From JAXLWB01 sp046328715 (lineage in GTDB: Bacteria > Chloroflexota > Anaerolineae > Caldilineales > Caldilineaceae), in the NCBI GenBank assembly GCA_046328715.1, contig JAXLWB010000004.1, positions 1 to 64,000 of the forward strand: 64,000 nucleotides of DNA. Reading direction: 5' to 3'. The translations under genes and the position numbers were made by a program. Position 1 is the first letter of the stretch; the number at the start of each line of letters is the position of its first letter. Below are positions 1 to 7,347 of the stretch, piece by piece. Under the pieces are notes generated by a model. That model ran no database searches and was not told the DNA's origin. It worked only from the letters and a program-made list of their open reading frames with translations.

Positions 1-148
1 TACCAGTCACGACTTAACCACTACCGAATGATGTTTTAATCTTGGTGGTGTAAAACGGCCGTTCTTGCCGGATAAGGCAAATTACCTTGTGTCAGTATAT
101 GGATTTTCGAGAGGCTTGTCAATCAAATGGGCACCTTTTTGCTGCGCT

Positions 149-1981
149 TCACTTCGGTTCTGTCCGTTTATCTTTTTTCAATTGCCAATACACATGATAC
201 TTCTGATCATAGATGCTATATAAGGGTTTGAGCCTAAATGCCTGCTGCTTGTCTGTCACGATAAAGTGCAGAGGCTCTTTAGTGGCTACGATCCAATCTG
301 TGTTGCCGATCGCTACGTCCAATTCAGGCATAGCATCGTGAGCGAGTAAGCTATCGGGGGGAGGATTGTAGTAGTTATTGTTGCTATAGATGGATGGCAT
401 CCCCGACTTTCCCAATTCCGCAGCCATCACGATCGGGCCGTACAGGATGGCAAATTTTGAAGCATCATCCGCTAAAAATTCCAAATGGGTGGACAGGGAT
501 AGTTCAAGCTCGACTTCGTCATGATCTTCCCAATTTCTGCTGATGGCAATAAAAGAACCCTCCACAGCGGTTTCTAGTTTTTCACCATTTACTTTTACAA
601 GGATGCCATTCTTCGCCCAGTAAGGAACTCTGATCTTCAAAACAAAGGAGCCTGGATGCCCCGAGATCTTCAAGATAGAAATATTACTCGCCGGAAAATT
701 GGTCTGTTGGGTAATCTCAACCTTTTTTTCTTTCCAACTCACCTTCGAGGCGATAAAGAGATTGACCAGAAATTCATCTTCGCCTTTGAAATAAATGGCC
801 TCGCCATAGCGGTTGTGGTTTTCAATCCCGCTGCCCTGACAGCACCAAAAAGCATCTTCTTCATTGCCAAACAATTTCCAGTGCCCAGGCCGGAGCGACA
901 GCATGTAAATCATGCGTCCATTTTCAGGATGCTGCGACGCTAAAATATGGTTGTAGAGCACTCTTTCATAATAATCACCATAAAGCGAATTGGCATCTTC
1001 ACAAAGCAAGTCCTTGCTCAACTTCAGCATGTTGTACGAGCAACAAGTTTCCTGCGCCTGATAATCCAACTCTTGGCTCAGCGTATCGGGGCCATAGTTC
1101 CAATGTTCATGAAAACCAGTACCACCCGTCGCATAAGAACGGTGCAGAGCCACCTGCTGCCAGAAGAATGTAACGGCTTGCAAATAATCGGGGTTTCCGG
1201 TTGCCTGGTAAAGCCTGAAAAGGCCAATGAACTGCGGGATGGTCGTGTTGGAATGATGGTAATTCCCCGTAATCGGCTTGTGAAGCTGGTCAATGCCTTG
1301 CAAGGCGGGATAATATTTACTATCTTGAACGAAAAATTCGGCGGTTTGCAGATATTTTGGATCGCCCACGATCAAAAAAAGATTGGCAAGACTTTCGCAA
1401 ATACCCCCGGTTTCTACTTTGTCAAACAGCGTTTGCCAGGTGGCGCGTTCGAGTTTGTCACAGCGGTTGCTTAGCCAGTCACCCATTTTGACGGCGCAGG
1501 ATAAGGCGGTTTGATTGCCTGCATAACAATAAGCGTCCAACATGCCCTGCAGAAGCTTATGGATGGTGTAATGCGGAGCCCAGCCCTCGCCCGAAGTCTC
1601 CACGATATCGAACGCTTTTTCAGGAAACGCGCTCAAATAGCCATTCGGGAACTGGTTTTGACATTTTTCTAGTTCGTCTACCAAGTAGTTCAGTCGTTGT
1701 TGCGCTTCCTGATTTTGATCGCTCGCAATTAAAAGGCTGAGCGCCGTCAAATAATGGCCCATGGTATGCCCGCGCAGATCACAATTTGGACTTTCCCAGC
1801 CTGCATACGCTTTGATTCCAGCAGGAACGGGGATGCCTGCGTTTGCCCAAAAGGTGACTAATAAACGTTGGGGGCTCAGCCGGAACAGATACGCAATATT
1901 TGCTTCATGAGCCGCCTTGAAAGGCCCATCGAGTAGCTTTACATCTTGAATAGAAAACGGCTTAAACTTCAAAGTTTGCAT
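149..1981 (-). CDS. Glycoside hydrolase family 127 protein (beta-L-arabinofuranosidase-like)
   Basis: This 610-residue protein matches GH127 (formerly DUF1680), enzymes that release beta-L-arabinofuranose from arabinose-rich glycans. The family's zinc-cysteine centre is visible: ETCCSYNMLKLS near residue 313 supplies the Glu-x-Cys ligands, and FWCCQGSGIE near residue 381 supplies the paired cysteines, the first being the nucleophile in characterised members. The N-terminal half is the (alpha/alpha)6 barrel (GHTMGHYLTALS, EGWAPHYTIHKLLQG) and the C-terminal half is beta-rich. I see no signal peptide, so the enzyme is probably cytoplasmic and acts on imported oligosaccharides. No transporter or second glycosidase lies nearby, so it appears to be a lone gene at the distal end of the integron-like region. 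The exact substrate is inferred only from family membership. Confidence 0.92.
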   Translation of the reverse strand: MQTLKFKPFSIQDVKLLDGPFKAAHEANIAYLFRLSPQRLLVTFWANAGIPVPAGIKAYAGWESPNCDLRGHTMGHYLTALSLLIASDQNQEAQQRLNYLVDELEKCQNQFPNGYLSAFPEKAFDIVETSGEGWAPHYTIHKLLQGMLDAYCYAGNQTALSCAVKMGDWLSNRCDKLERATWQTLFDKVETGGICESLANLFLIVGDPKYLQTAEFFVQDSKYYPALQGIDQLHKPITGNYHHSNTTIPQFIGLFRLYQATGNPDYLQAVTFFWQQVALHRSYATGGTGFHEHWNYGPDTLSQELDYQAQETCCSYNMLKLSKDLLCEDANSLYGDYYERVLYNHILASQHPENGRMIYMLSLRPGHWKLFGNEEDAFWCCQGSGIENHNRYGEAIYFKGEDEFLVNLFIASKVSWKEKKVEITQQTNFPASNISILKISGHPGSFVLKIRVPYWAKNGILVKVNGEKLETAVEGSFIAISRNWEDHDEVELELSLSTHLEFLADDASKFAILYGPIVMAAELGKSGMPSIYSNNNYYNPPPDSLLAHDAMPELDVAIGNTDWIVATKEPLHFIVTDKQQAFRLKPLYSIYDQKYHVYWQLKKDKRTEPK

Positions 1982-2051
1982 AAATTTTCTCTCTATACCT
2001 CTTCGTATCCGGCTATTCCCTATTTGTACAAAGTATCTATTCAGCTCCTTT

Positions 2052-2133
2052 GTAACAATCTTCCGGAAAGGGTAAATTGTTAGAGTTTCTCTTGCGCAAG
2101 AGCCTTCCCGGAAGAGGATCGCCTGAAAGTTAC
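2052..2133. repeat. MITE-like inverted repeat, family A, copy 1
   Basis: An 82-bp element bounded by GTAAC/GTTAC ends. Inner arms of the type TTCCGGGAAGG face CCCTTTCCGGAA, and the core is TCTTGCGCAAGA. On the - strand it matches the element at 53583-53663 and the partial copy at 4409-4448. It separates the GH127 gene from the methyltransferase gene and lies just beyond a half attC site. It has no coding capacity, so it would be moved in trans if it is mobile. Confidence 0.6.
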
Positions 2134-2154
2134 TGTAAAAATTAAATTGCCGGA

Positions 2155-2177
2155 CCCTAGCTGCACGCTGGTTGAGC
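2155..2177 (-). other. Half attC-like site behind the methyltransferase gene
   Basis: Reading the - strand, GCTCAAC (positions 2177-2171) fits the attC R'' consensus RYYYAAC. It is followed by AGCGTGCAGC, the same spacer and left arm seen in the attC at 11922-12044. The opposite arm cannot be found, because the family A repeat starts about 25 bp away and may have replaced or displaced it. I read this as the remnant of a cassette boundary. Confidence 0.35.
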
Positions 2178-2196
2178 GTATTTTGTCGTGGAGTGT

Positions 2197-2967
2197 CTAC
2201 TTCTTCCCGTAGAGGATGCCAACTTTTCCCAAAATATTGGGGAGGTTCAAGAGGGGTGGGATGGCGATCAAGCCACGAAGTGGTTTGTATTCAAAATGCG
2301 CTAGGTGCAAGCTCTGTAGAAATTTTTCAAACTCCAGTTCTTCTCCATAGTACTTTGCCTCGTAGAAATAATCAATAAACGCAAATGTGCCACCTGCTTT
2401 GATGACCCGCAAAGCCTCTTGGAGCACAGCCCTTTTATCGGCAACAGATTTTACTTCATGAAAGGTGAGGTTGCTAGTGGCTCCATCGAATGTGTGATTG
2501 GCAAAGTCGAGTTTGGCGGCATCCCCTTTTTGAAAGTGGACACGATTCTCTACTTGAGCGACCCGTGCATTTTTCTCACATGCACTTTTTGAATATTCCC
2601 AATCTTCTCCCCAATAATCTATGGCGACAACCTCGACTTCGGGATGGCGTTGAGCCAGTGTGATGGCTAAGACGCCATTGCCTGAACCAATATCGAGGAT
2701 TCTGCCATTCACATTTTTCCCCAAGCTCTGAATAATGAGATCGTAGAACTTTACTTGCAGTTGGCCGCCCTTTTGGGAGAACATCACATAGGCATAAAGC
2801 GGAAACAGGAAACTCACGAGAAGGAGGACAAACAAAGTTGCGACAATGAGACGATAAAGAGAACCTAGTGGGATAAAAATGAGTGCTGCTGCTGCTAGCG
2901 TGCATCCACCTAGAATCATCAAGTTCTTTTTTCGTATCCAGTTTCCATAATCTAACTGTGCTTCCAT
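2197..2967 (-). CDS. Membrane-anchored class I SAM-dependent methyltransferase
   Basis: The 256-residue product starts with a charged stretch followed by two hydrophobic segments (about residues 17-36 and 38-60). A Rossmann methyltransferase domain follows, with motif I DIGSGNGVLAITLA (about residues 97-110) and motif II VVAIDYWGEDW. The GDAAKLDFANHTFDGATSNLTFHEV stretch is the region between motifs III and IV. This domain order, two membrane helices then a Methyltransf_11/25-type domain, suggests catalysis at the inner membrane face. The substrate cannot be read from the sequence. The gene is flanked by an attC-like repeat upstream (3003-3062) and a half attC downstream, so it probably occupies an integron cassette. 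Confidence 0.8.
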   Translation of the reverse strand: MEAQLDYGNWIRKKNLMILGGCTLAAAALIFIPLGSLYRLIVATLFVLLLVSFLFPLYAYVMFSQKGGQLQVKFYDLIIQSLGKNVNGRILDIGSGNGVLAITLAQRHPEVEVVAIDYWGEDWEYSKSACEKNARVAQVENRVHFQKGDAAKLDFANHTFDGATSNLTFHEVKSVADKRAVLQEALRVIKAGGTFAFIDYFYEAKYYGEELEFEKFLQSLHLAHFEYKPLRGLIAIPPLLNLPNILGKVGILYGKK

Positions 2968-3002
2968 CGTTTTTCCTCAATATTGAATCAGTGCCGAATG
3001 GT

Positions 3003-3062
3003 ATCTAACGTCGAGCAGGATCACGTCCTGGCTTTGGCCTGCGTGTTGGAGTTGTGTTAGTT
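3003..3062 (-). repeat. Compact attC-like site, copy 1
   Basis: The outer boxes pair as CTAAC at 3005-3009 with GTTAG at 3056-3060. On the - strand the distal box reads GTTAGAT, which fits GTTRRRY. Inside, AGCAGGA (3014-3020) pairs with TCCTGGCT (3026-3033) leaving one unpaired base, the asymmetry typical of folded attC sites. A near-identical copy lies at 7017-7071. Both sit at the 3' ends of - strand genes. The site is shorter than the other attC sites here, and its R'' box is only partly consensus. Confidence 0.5.
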
Positions 3063-3087
3063 CGGCTTGGAGGCTTGGACACGCAGT

Positions 3088-3714
3088 CTATCCGATGCGC
3101 TTGGCGAGCGAGATGGCTGGCTTGCCGCGTCCCTCGGCATCTGGCAGCACACCTACAATCGTAAAGCCGATCTTCTGCCAGAACGTGACTGGGTGATTCT
3201 CTCCACCGCTCAGCTTGTTCAGTCCTGCGAATGGGTTCTGGTAGAGGTCAATTCCGTACAGCGGAGTTGCGCCTGTTTCATCACTCGTCCCCGCCAGCAA
3301 GCCCAAAACACCGCGTTCTGCAGCAAGCCGCTCGATCTCCCGGACAAGCATTTTCCCATAGCCGTGCCCTTGTTGATCGGGTGCTACTGCGAGAGGATGA
3401 ATTTCCCAGATTCGGCCATGATTGATCGGAATCACCCCAATCCATCCCAGCGGTGTTGCCTGGGGGCTCAGCAGGACTCGGTTGATGCGATCCGTTTCGA
3501 TCGCTCGCAACAACTGGCGCTTGGCATCAGCTTCACTTGGCAGCCAGCTCGGCGCATGAACCTGGAAGGCCAAATAGGTCAGGTGGACAAGCGCATCGAT
3601 CAGCGTCAAGTTTGCAGGGTCAATCGGGATCAACATGTTCAAGCCCCAGAATTCTTTGACGTGCGTGATGGTTGGAGTGCCTTGTTGGGTGGCATTCATG
3701 GCAAGCTCGGGCAT
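3088..3714 (-). CDS. GNAT acetyltransferase, aminoglycoside 6'-N-acetyltransferase-like
   Basis: A 208-residue GNAT protein. The acetyl-CoA loop is visible as HPLAVAPDQQGHGYGKMLV (about residues 110-128, matching the Q/RxxGxG/A motif A). The C-terminal stretch HPVTFWQKIGFTIVGVLPDA followed by GRGKPAISLAKRIG closely resembles the end of AAC(6')-type aminoglycoside acetyltransferases. Whether it acts on aminoglycosides here is inference. It lies 18 bp behind the VOC gene at 3733-4194, so the two are probably co-transcribed in one cassette ending at the attC-like site 3003-3062. The start is uncertain: an internal Met near position 3636 (MLIPIDPANL) would give a more typical 182-residue length. 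Confidence 0.8.
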   Translation of the reverse strand: MPELAMNATQQGTPTITHVKEFWGLNMLIPIDPANLTLIDALVHLTYLAFQVHAPSWLPSEADAKRQLLRAIETDRINRVLLSPQATPLGWIGVIPINHGRIWEIHPLAVAPDQQGHGYGKMLVREIERLAAERGVLGLLAGTSDETGATPLYGIDLYQNPFAGLNKLSGGENHPVTFWQKIGFTIVGVLPDAEGRGKPAISLAKRIG

Positions 3715-3732
3715 CTGCCTGGACGAGCTTGA

Positions 3733-4194
3733 CTACGCCTCAGTGTAGGCTCTCTCAAGCTCAGCCACGTCGAGCTTCACCATTGTCATCATCGCTTCCA
3801 TCACAGCCTTTACCTTCTTGGGGTCACTATCACTGATCAGCTCGTTGAATCGTCGCGGGACAATTTGCCAAGAGAGACCGAAGGGGTCCTTGATCCAACC
3901 GCATGCCGTGGGCGTCGCTCCTGCCTTCACGAGCTTGTCCCAGTATTCATCCACTTCATCCTGATCCGCGCAGTCCACGTAGAGCGAGACGCCCTCAGAG
4001 AAGCTGAAGTACGAACCACCGTTGTAGCCCATGAAGCGTTGACCACCAACGACGAACTCGGCAGAGCTGATAGGACCGTCTTCGCCAGCGCGGGCGACGT
4101 TGCAGATTTCGGAGTCCGGAAATGTTGCGGTGTAGAACTCTATGGCCGCTTCGAGTTGGTCGTTGAACATGAGGAAAGGTGTCACTTTGTTCAT
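3733..4194 (-). CDS. VOC-family protein (PhnB/3-demethylubiquinone methyltransferase-like fold)
   Basis: This 153-residue protein has the single-chain vicinal-oxygen-chelate fold of the PhnB-like group: the opening TPFLMFNDQLEAAIEFYTATFP, the central SSAEFVVGGQRFMGYNGG, and the end GWIKDPFGLSWQIVPRRFNE. Members are small dimeric metalloenzymes or binding proteins, often misnamed after 3-demethylubiquinone-9 methyltransferase. No reaction can be assigned. The gene precedes the AAC(6')-like gene by 18 bp, and VOC proteins are common as antibiotic-sequestering cassette products. A resistance role is possible but unproven. Confidence 0.85.
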   Translation of the reverse strand: MNKVTPFLMFNDQLEAAIEFYTATFPDSEICNVARAGEDGPISSAEFVVGGQRFMGYNGGSYFSFSEGVSLYVDCADQDEVDEYWDKLVKAGATPTACGWIKDPFGLSWQIVPRRFNELISDSDPKKVKAVMEAMMTMVKLDVAELERAYTEA

Positions 4195-4299
4195 GATAGG
4201 TCTCCTGTGTGGGCGACGATTATGTCTATTTAACAGTTTGCGTTACTTGGTTCTATTTTAGAACATCTATTCTAGTTTGTCAAGATAAAAATAAAGTAA

Positions 4300-4403
4300 G
4301 GGTGTATCTCTGGTCTGGGGCAATTTCAGAACCACGAGCGTGAGCGAGTGCCCCCACTCGCTCACGCTCGTGGTTCTGAAACCCCCCAACTTGATATACA
4401 CTC
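4300..4403. mobile_element. Mobile hairpin element, family B, copy 1
   Basis: A 104-bp palindromic element. Its outer ends GGGTGTATCTC and GATATACACTC are inverted. The core is a perfect 27-bp inverted repeat (4324-4350 against 4355-4381) with a 4-nt loop of cytosines. The 9-bp direct repeat ATAAAGTAA occurs on both sides (4291-4299 and 4404-4412), as expected for a target-site duplication. Related elements lie at 54488-54588 and 54596-54714. It encodes nothing. Confidence 0.7.
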
Positions 4404-4408
4404 ATAAA

Positions 4409-4448
4409 GTAACGATTCAGGCGATCTTTTTCCGGGAAGGCTCTTGCA
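4409..4448 (+). repeat. MITE-like inverted repeat, family A, partial copy
   Basis: It begins GTAACGATTCAGGCGATC, continues TTTCCGGGAAGGCTCTTGC, then stops matching the family just before the attC site at 4457-4560. The right half of the element is missing. The family B hairpin is inserted immediately at its left end. Confidence 0.5.
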
Positions 4449-4456
4449 GGTAGGAG

Positions 4457-4560
4457 GGCTAAAGGAGTGGCGCATCAGCCGCCGCGAGCGCGCCGCACAT
4501 GATTGGTGAAATCGCTACGATCTCGCGCTCGAAGCGGTCGGCTGCATGCGCGTGTTGGGC
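4457..4560 (-). other. attC recombination site (cassette end behind the GNAT gene)
   Basis: On the - strand the R'' box GCCCAAC (4560-4554) is followed by an arm containing GCAGCCGACCGC. The opposite arm GCGGCGGCTGATGCGC (4486-4471) pairs with it apart from one mismatch and one extra base. The arms match those of the site at 11922-12044 almost exactly (shared GCGGTCGGCTGCA). The R' box is degenerate (about 4463-4457, two changes from consensus). The site starts 15 bp after the acetyltransferase stop codon, the usual spacing for a cassette. Confidence 0.72.
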
Positions 4561-4574
4561 GGCTTCGATCCTGT

Positions 4575-5273
4575 TTAGAACTCGCTGGTTTCCTCTTCTG
4601 CTAATGCTCGTAGAAAACTTTCCGGCGCGTTCGTGTATTTAAGGTTCTTGAACGCACTGGAGGGCATATATTTCTCTAAGATGGGTCTACTTACTTCGAT
4701 TTCATTCTGTCTGCTTCCAATAACTGGATCGACTACAATCTCAAAACCAAAATCAGCATAGAGTTTTATGGCCCGATAACTCCCTGGCTGGGTGTGCAAG
4801 TATACTGGATACTCCTCAGCCTTCAATGCGCTCATCACTCGAGACAAAAGCGCTCGAACAATACCTTTTCCCTCATGGGCTTTGATGACTTTGAACCAAT
4901 GGAGGGTGGTGAAGGCATTATAGGCTTGCCATGCGAAGGCAGTTGCAATGGGTCTGTCCTGGCCATCACACACAAAGAGGCAACGTTCGTAAAAAAGGCG
5001 ACCTTTTCGTGCATAAACTCGCGAAAAGTAATCGGTCATATCGTTTTCGTAGGCACGGGCCTCCGTTGGCGTATCGAAAGGCATCGCTTTCCAGATCGCT
5101 AATTCATCTTCTCGGCAGGTGCGTATATGATAGTCTTGCGAGAGCGTGCTTAATGCATGGAGGTTAAGCCGTCGGCAGATCATGAACACGTTCGCATTGA
5201 GCATAGAGTTTTCTGTTTCAGGTGCCTGTTGTGGTGGTGTTTCAGCCACGACTGTATCCTTTAGTATGTGCAT
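4575..5273 (-). CDS. GNAT-family N-acetyltransferase
   Basis: About 232 residues from the chosen start. The core includes WKAMPFDTPTEARAYENDMTDYF and the cofactor-binding segment WFKVIKAHEGKGIVRALLSRVM. This is followed by YPVYLHTQPGSYRAIKLYADFGFEIV, the usual GNAT ending in which a Tyr/Phe-Gly-Phe segment forms the last strands. The reading frame stays open to 5447, but the extra N-terminus is arginine/serine-rich and overlaps the upstream SnoaL gene, so I start at the ATG at 5273, which follows a GTGGGATGG stretch. A later Met at 5204 is also possible. The substrate is unknown. An attC site begins 15 bp after the stop, which makes this a cassette gene. Confidence 0.75.
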   Translation of the reverse strand: MHILKDTVVAETPPQQAPETENSMLNANVFMICRRLNLHALSTLSQDYHIRTCREDELAIWKAMPFDTPTEARAYENDMTDYFSRVYARKGRLFYERCLFVCDGQDRPIATAFAWQAYNAFTTLHWFKVIKAHEGKGIVRALLSRVMSALKAEEYPVYLHTQPGSYRAIKLYADFGFEIVVDPVIGSRQNEIEVSRPILEKYMPSSAFKNLKYTNAPESFLRALAEEETSEF

Positions 5274-5310
5274 CCATCCCACAGTGGCAGCTGTATGCGC
5301 ATAGTCGAGA

Positions 5311-5676
5311 TTAGCTGCTCGACTGATCGAGGATCGGGACGCCCACGAGAAACCACGCCTGCGTGATTTTGTCATCAATGACCTCATACGTACAGACGAC
5401 TTTGACCGTACCCGTTCCCTCCGGAAACGTTCTTGTAACGAGTTCATGATCGATCACAATATTGCCGATGACGTCGCGATACTCCAGTTTTCCAAACAGC
5501 TTCGGTTCTTGAAAACGCAGGATATGCCGCGTTCGAATAGCATTGGCACCTTTGGCAAGCAGCTGATTCGGATGTGCATAATAGGCTGCGTCTTCTGCCC
5601 AATAGGTCATAAACTGTTCAATATCTTTGGCATTGTAAGCGTCGAGTTGACCTTGGACGACGAGTGCGGGCTCCAT
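5311..5676 (-). CDS. SnoaL/NTF2-like domain protein
   Basis: This 121-residue protein is a typical small NTF2-like barrel: QGQLDAYNAKDIEQFMTYWAEDAAYY, then the HILRFQEPKLFGKLEYRDVIGN beta segment, and the closing YEVIDDKITQAWFLVG. Members include polyketide cyclases, steroid isomerases and many uncharacterised ligand-binding proteins. Nothing in the sequence shows which applies. It precedes the GNAT gene by about 37 bp on the same strand and may share its cassette, since both lie between the uncertain attC-like hairpin near 5.8 kb and the attC at 4457-4560. Confidence 0.8.
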   Translation of the reverse strand: MEPALVVQGQLDAYNAKDIEQFMTYWAEDAAYYAHPNQLLAKGANAIRTRHILRFQEPKLFGKLEYRDVIGNIVIDHELVTRTFPEGTGTVKVVCTYEVIDDKITQAWFLVGVPILDQSSS

Positions 5677-5781
5677 AGGGTGACCTCCCGATCGATGATT
5701 CGAGCCGTATGCTGTGCTCAGGTTTCACTGTTCTATGGCATGGGTATGCACGTATGTTCATTTCTATGTTACGCCCAAGCC

Positions 5782-5884
5782 GCTGAACGTAATAAGCAAT
5801 AAGCGGCGGCAAACGAGCTAAGAAAGGAACTTCCCTCAAGATTGAGCCGCCGTTACTCGCATGTTGCTCGTGTAACGGTTGCAT
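5782..5884 (-). other. Possible degenerate attC-like hairpin in a gene-poor stretch
   Basis: The segment between the SnoaL gene and the PIN/antitoxin pair (5677-6157) has no convincing gene. It contains arms GCAATAAGCGGCGGC (5796-5810) and GCCGCCGTTACTCGC (5847-5861) that pair with a few mismatches. Outer boxes (GCTGAAC near 5783-5789 and GTTGCAT near 5879-5885) are each one change from the attC consensus. A hydrophobic reading frame starting at TTG 6049 runs through this hairpin and looks like a small membrane protein only over its first 60 codons. It may be a decayed cassette gene. Confidence 0.3.
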
Positions 5885-6157
5885 AGCAACCACGAAGCCG
5901 GGTATGAGGAAAACTATGGGAATGAAGCAAGCAAGTTTAAAGGTAAAAAGAAAAATCAAAACAGAGACAATGAAGTTTAGCAACCAGAGAATCCGCAAGA
6001 CAACAACTGTTCGGTTGTTTTGACCATTGTGTTGCAGCCATTTACTCAACTTGCTGGTGCCAAAGCCAAGTTGTTCGGAGTTAACGTCAAAACTGGAATG
6101 CTTTCTGTTCGTTCTGGTTGGCGTTTGCCTGTGGCAATTTCGTGAAAGGTATGTTCC

Positions 6158-6319
6158 TTACGCCAACACCTTTTCCTGTCTCAAACGGCTTTGCAGTAAC
6201 TGCGCTTTTCGTTGATAAAAGGCAATTCGTTCTTGCGCTTTTTTTCCTTTTAACTCTGTGGCATGTTTCTCGCGGACCGTGCGGATCCACTCCATACACT
6301 TAAATTCATTCTTCTTCAT
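6158..6319 (-). CDS. Short putative antitoxin partner of the PIN-domain protein
   Basis: A 53-residue, strongly charged protein beginning MKKNEFKCMEWIRTVREKH and continuing with KGKKAQERIAFYQRKAQLLQ. This resembles the small helical proteins encoded next to PIN toxins in cyanobacteria and Chloroflexota, with the pattern 'two basic residues, MxxxR, ERxxYxxKA'. Its ATG (6319-6317) lies inside the last codons of the PIN gene, giving a 14-bp overlap and implying translational coupling. The order toxin then antitoxin is reversed relative to most vapBC operons. The antitoxin role is inferred from position and size. Confidence 0.65.
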   Translation of the reverse strand: MKKNEFKCMEWIRTVREKHATELKGKKAQERIAFYQRKAQLLQSRLRQEKVLA

Positions 6320-6773
6320 AGGTACTAACCTCGCGTGGAGAAAAAATCTGGATCGGTTTGTAACCGAGCGACAAGTTGATGGCGTTAAACTGGCGGATTT
6401 TGAAAAATTGAACGATGTGTTTAAAGTTCCAACTGACCAATACATCAACCTCTGCAATTGTGGCTAAGGCGATATGTAATCCGTCGTCGTAATATTTTGG
6501 CGTCAAAATACCTTGTTTTTGATAGGCATCCGCTAACTCGACAGCCTCTGTGGTAACGCTCAGGATGTCAGGGTTCCAACTCAAGAGTTTTTGATACTGC
6601 TCTTGAATCCGCTCAAACCCTTCGTATATTTCTGCGGCTATGATATCTGAAACAACAGGTTTCAAGCGCCCTTGCTCAAAATCTACCATCAGTTGATTTG
6701 ACCACCGCTCAAATTCGCTGTCAAAACAACCTCCGATGACAGACGTATCAATATAGACGCGCTGTAGTTTCAT
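6306..6773 (-). CDS. PIN-domain protein, probable VapC-like toxin ribonuclease
   Basis: From the ATG at 6773 the protein is 155 residues. It starts MKLQRVYIDTSVIGGCFD, with the first conserved acidic residue in the YIDTSVIGG motif. It continues through SDIIAAEIYEGFERI, which supplies the second acidic residue, and ends with YYDDGLHIALATIAEVDVLVSWNFKHIV, the DxxH/ALA and WNFKH motifs of PIN nucleases. PIN proteins cleave RNA using Mg2+ held by these acids. The reading frame extends upstream to 6854 but that part is not PIN-like. It is paired with the overlapping 53-residue gene and fits a toxin-antitoxin cassette, a frequent cargo of integron arrays. Confidence 0.82.
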   Translation of the reverse strand: MKLQRVYIDTSVIGGCFDSEFERWSNQLMVDFEQGRLKPVVSDIIAAEIYEGFERIQEQYQKLLSWNPDILSVTTEAVELADAYQKQGILTPKYYDDGLHIALATIAEVDVLVSWNFKHIVQFFKIRQFNAINLSLGYKPIQIFSPREVSTYEEE

Positions 6774-7016
6774 ACCGATGAATTTACTACAACTCACTCG
6801 ATTTGTCGAGCCACTTTTGGAACATTTTGTGAAGACTACTCGAAAATCCGTCAAGGATGCTTGGCTGAGCTTTCTTCAAAAATGTGTGGTGAAGCGACTC
6901 GCCTTCCAACCCTAATTCGACTGATCACTGTGGTTCGCGCCATTGGTTGAGGAGATACTTTGCAATCAACGCAGCGTGCAAGAGTGGTTTTGTGAGTGTG
7001 TCGACATCGTCATTCG

Positions 7017-7071
7017 TCTCAACGTCGAGCAGGATCGCGTCCTGGCTTTGGCACATGTGCTGGAGTTATGA
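7017..7071 (-). repeat. Compact attC-like site, copy 2
   Basis: It is nearly identical to 3003-3062 over the stretch containing AACGTCGAGCAGGATC and CGTCCTGGCTTTGGC, and has the same inner hairpin with one unpaired base. The outer boxes (TCTCAAC and GTTATGA) have drifted from consensus. It follows the decayed DUF6939-like gene at 7076-7294 on the - strand, so it probably marks a cassette end. The 6774-7016 interval to its left holds no recognisable gene. Confidence 0.42.
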
Positions 7072-7075
7072 TAGC

Positions 7076-7294
7076 TCAGGTACGTGCTACCGTTGAACCC
7101 TGCACGATGACCTTGTACCGCTCCATCGGTGCGGTCGTCCGTTTGAGTTCACGCATCGTCGTATTCGTGAACTTCGTCAAATCGATATCGGCCTTGGCAA
7201 AGACCTTGAGTCCCTCCCAGATGCCTTCAACCGAGGCAGCGGTATAACCAGGCGAGAGCCGAACTAGAATCTTCCCGTACGGATCCAGGCTCAC
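7076..7294 (-). pseudogene. Fragment of a DUF6939-like gene, copy 1
   Basis: A 72-codon remnant carries LSPGYTAASVEGIWEGLKVF followed by AKADIDLTKFTNTTMRELKRT. I recall this signature (SPG-TA-SVEGIWQGLKVF ... KF-TTM--LKRT) from a small uncharacterised bacterial family that I believe is catalogued as DUF6939. That name is from memory. The upstream FSPFYPHG-type motif is damaged, and the following YG-V-GHR motif is thrown out of frame, so the gene is truncated at both ends. It sits between HigA and the compact attC-like site. A second, differently damaged copy lies at 8160-8430. Confidence 0.6.
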
Positions 7295-7347
7295 GGCTTC
7301 AATAAGAACGGAGCATTGTCAGGTGGGAAGCGCAACAGGTTTGGTTG

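Noticed and set aside
1..148. Sequence behind the GH127 gene searched for an attC
   Set aside because: No GTTRRRY/RYYYAAC pair with matching arms is visible before the window edge.
5618..6049. 143-codon frame with two hydrophobic stretches (- strand)
   Set aside because: Only the first 60 codons look protein-like. The rest runs through a hairpin and overlaps the SnoaL gene, and the start is TTG without a ribosome site. It may be a decayed cassette gene but cannot be supported.
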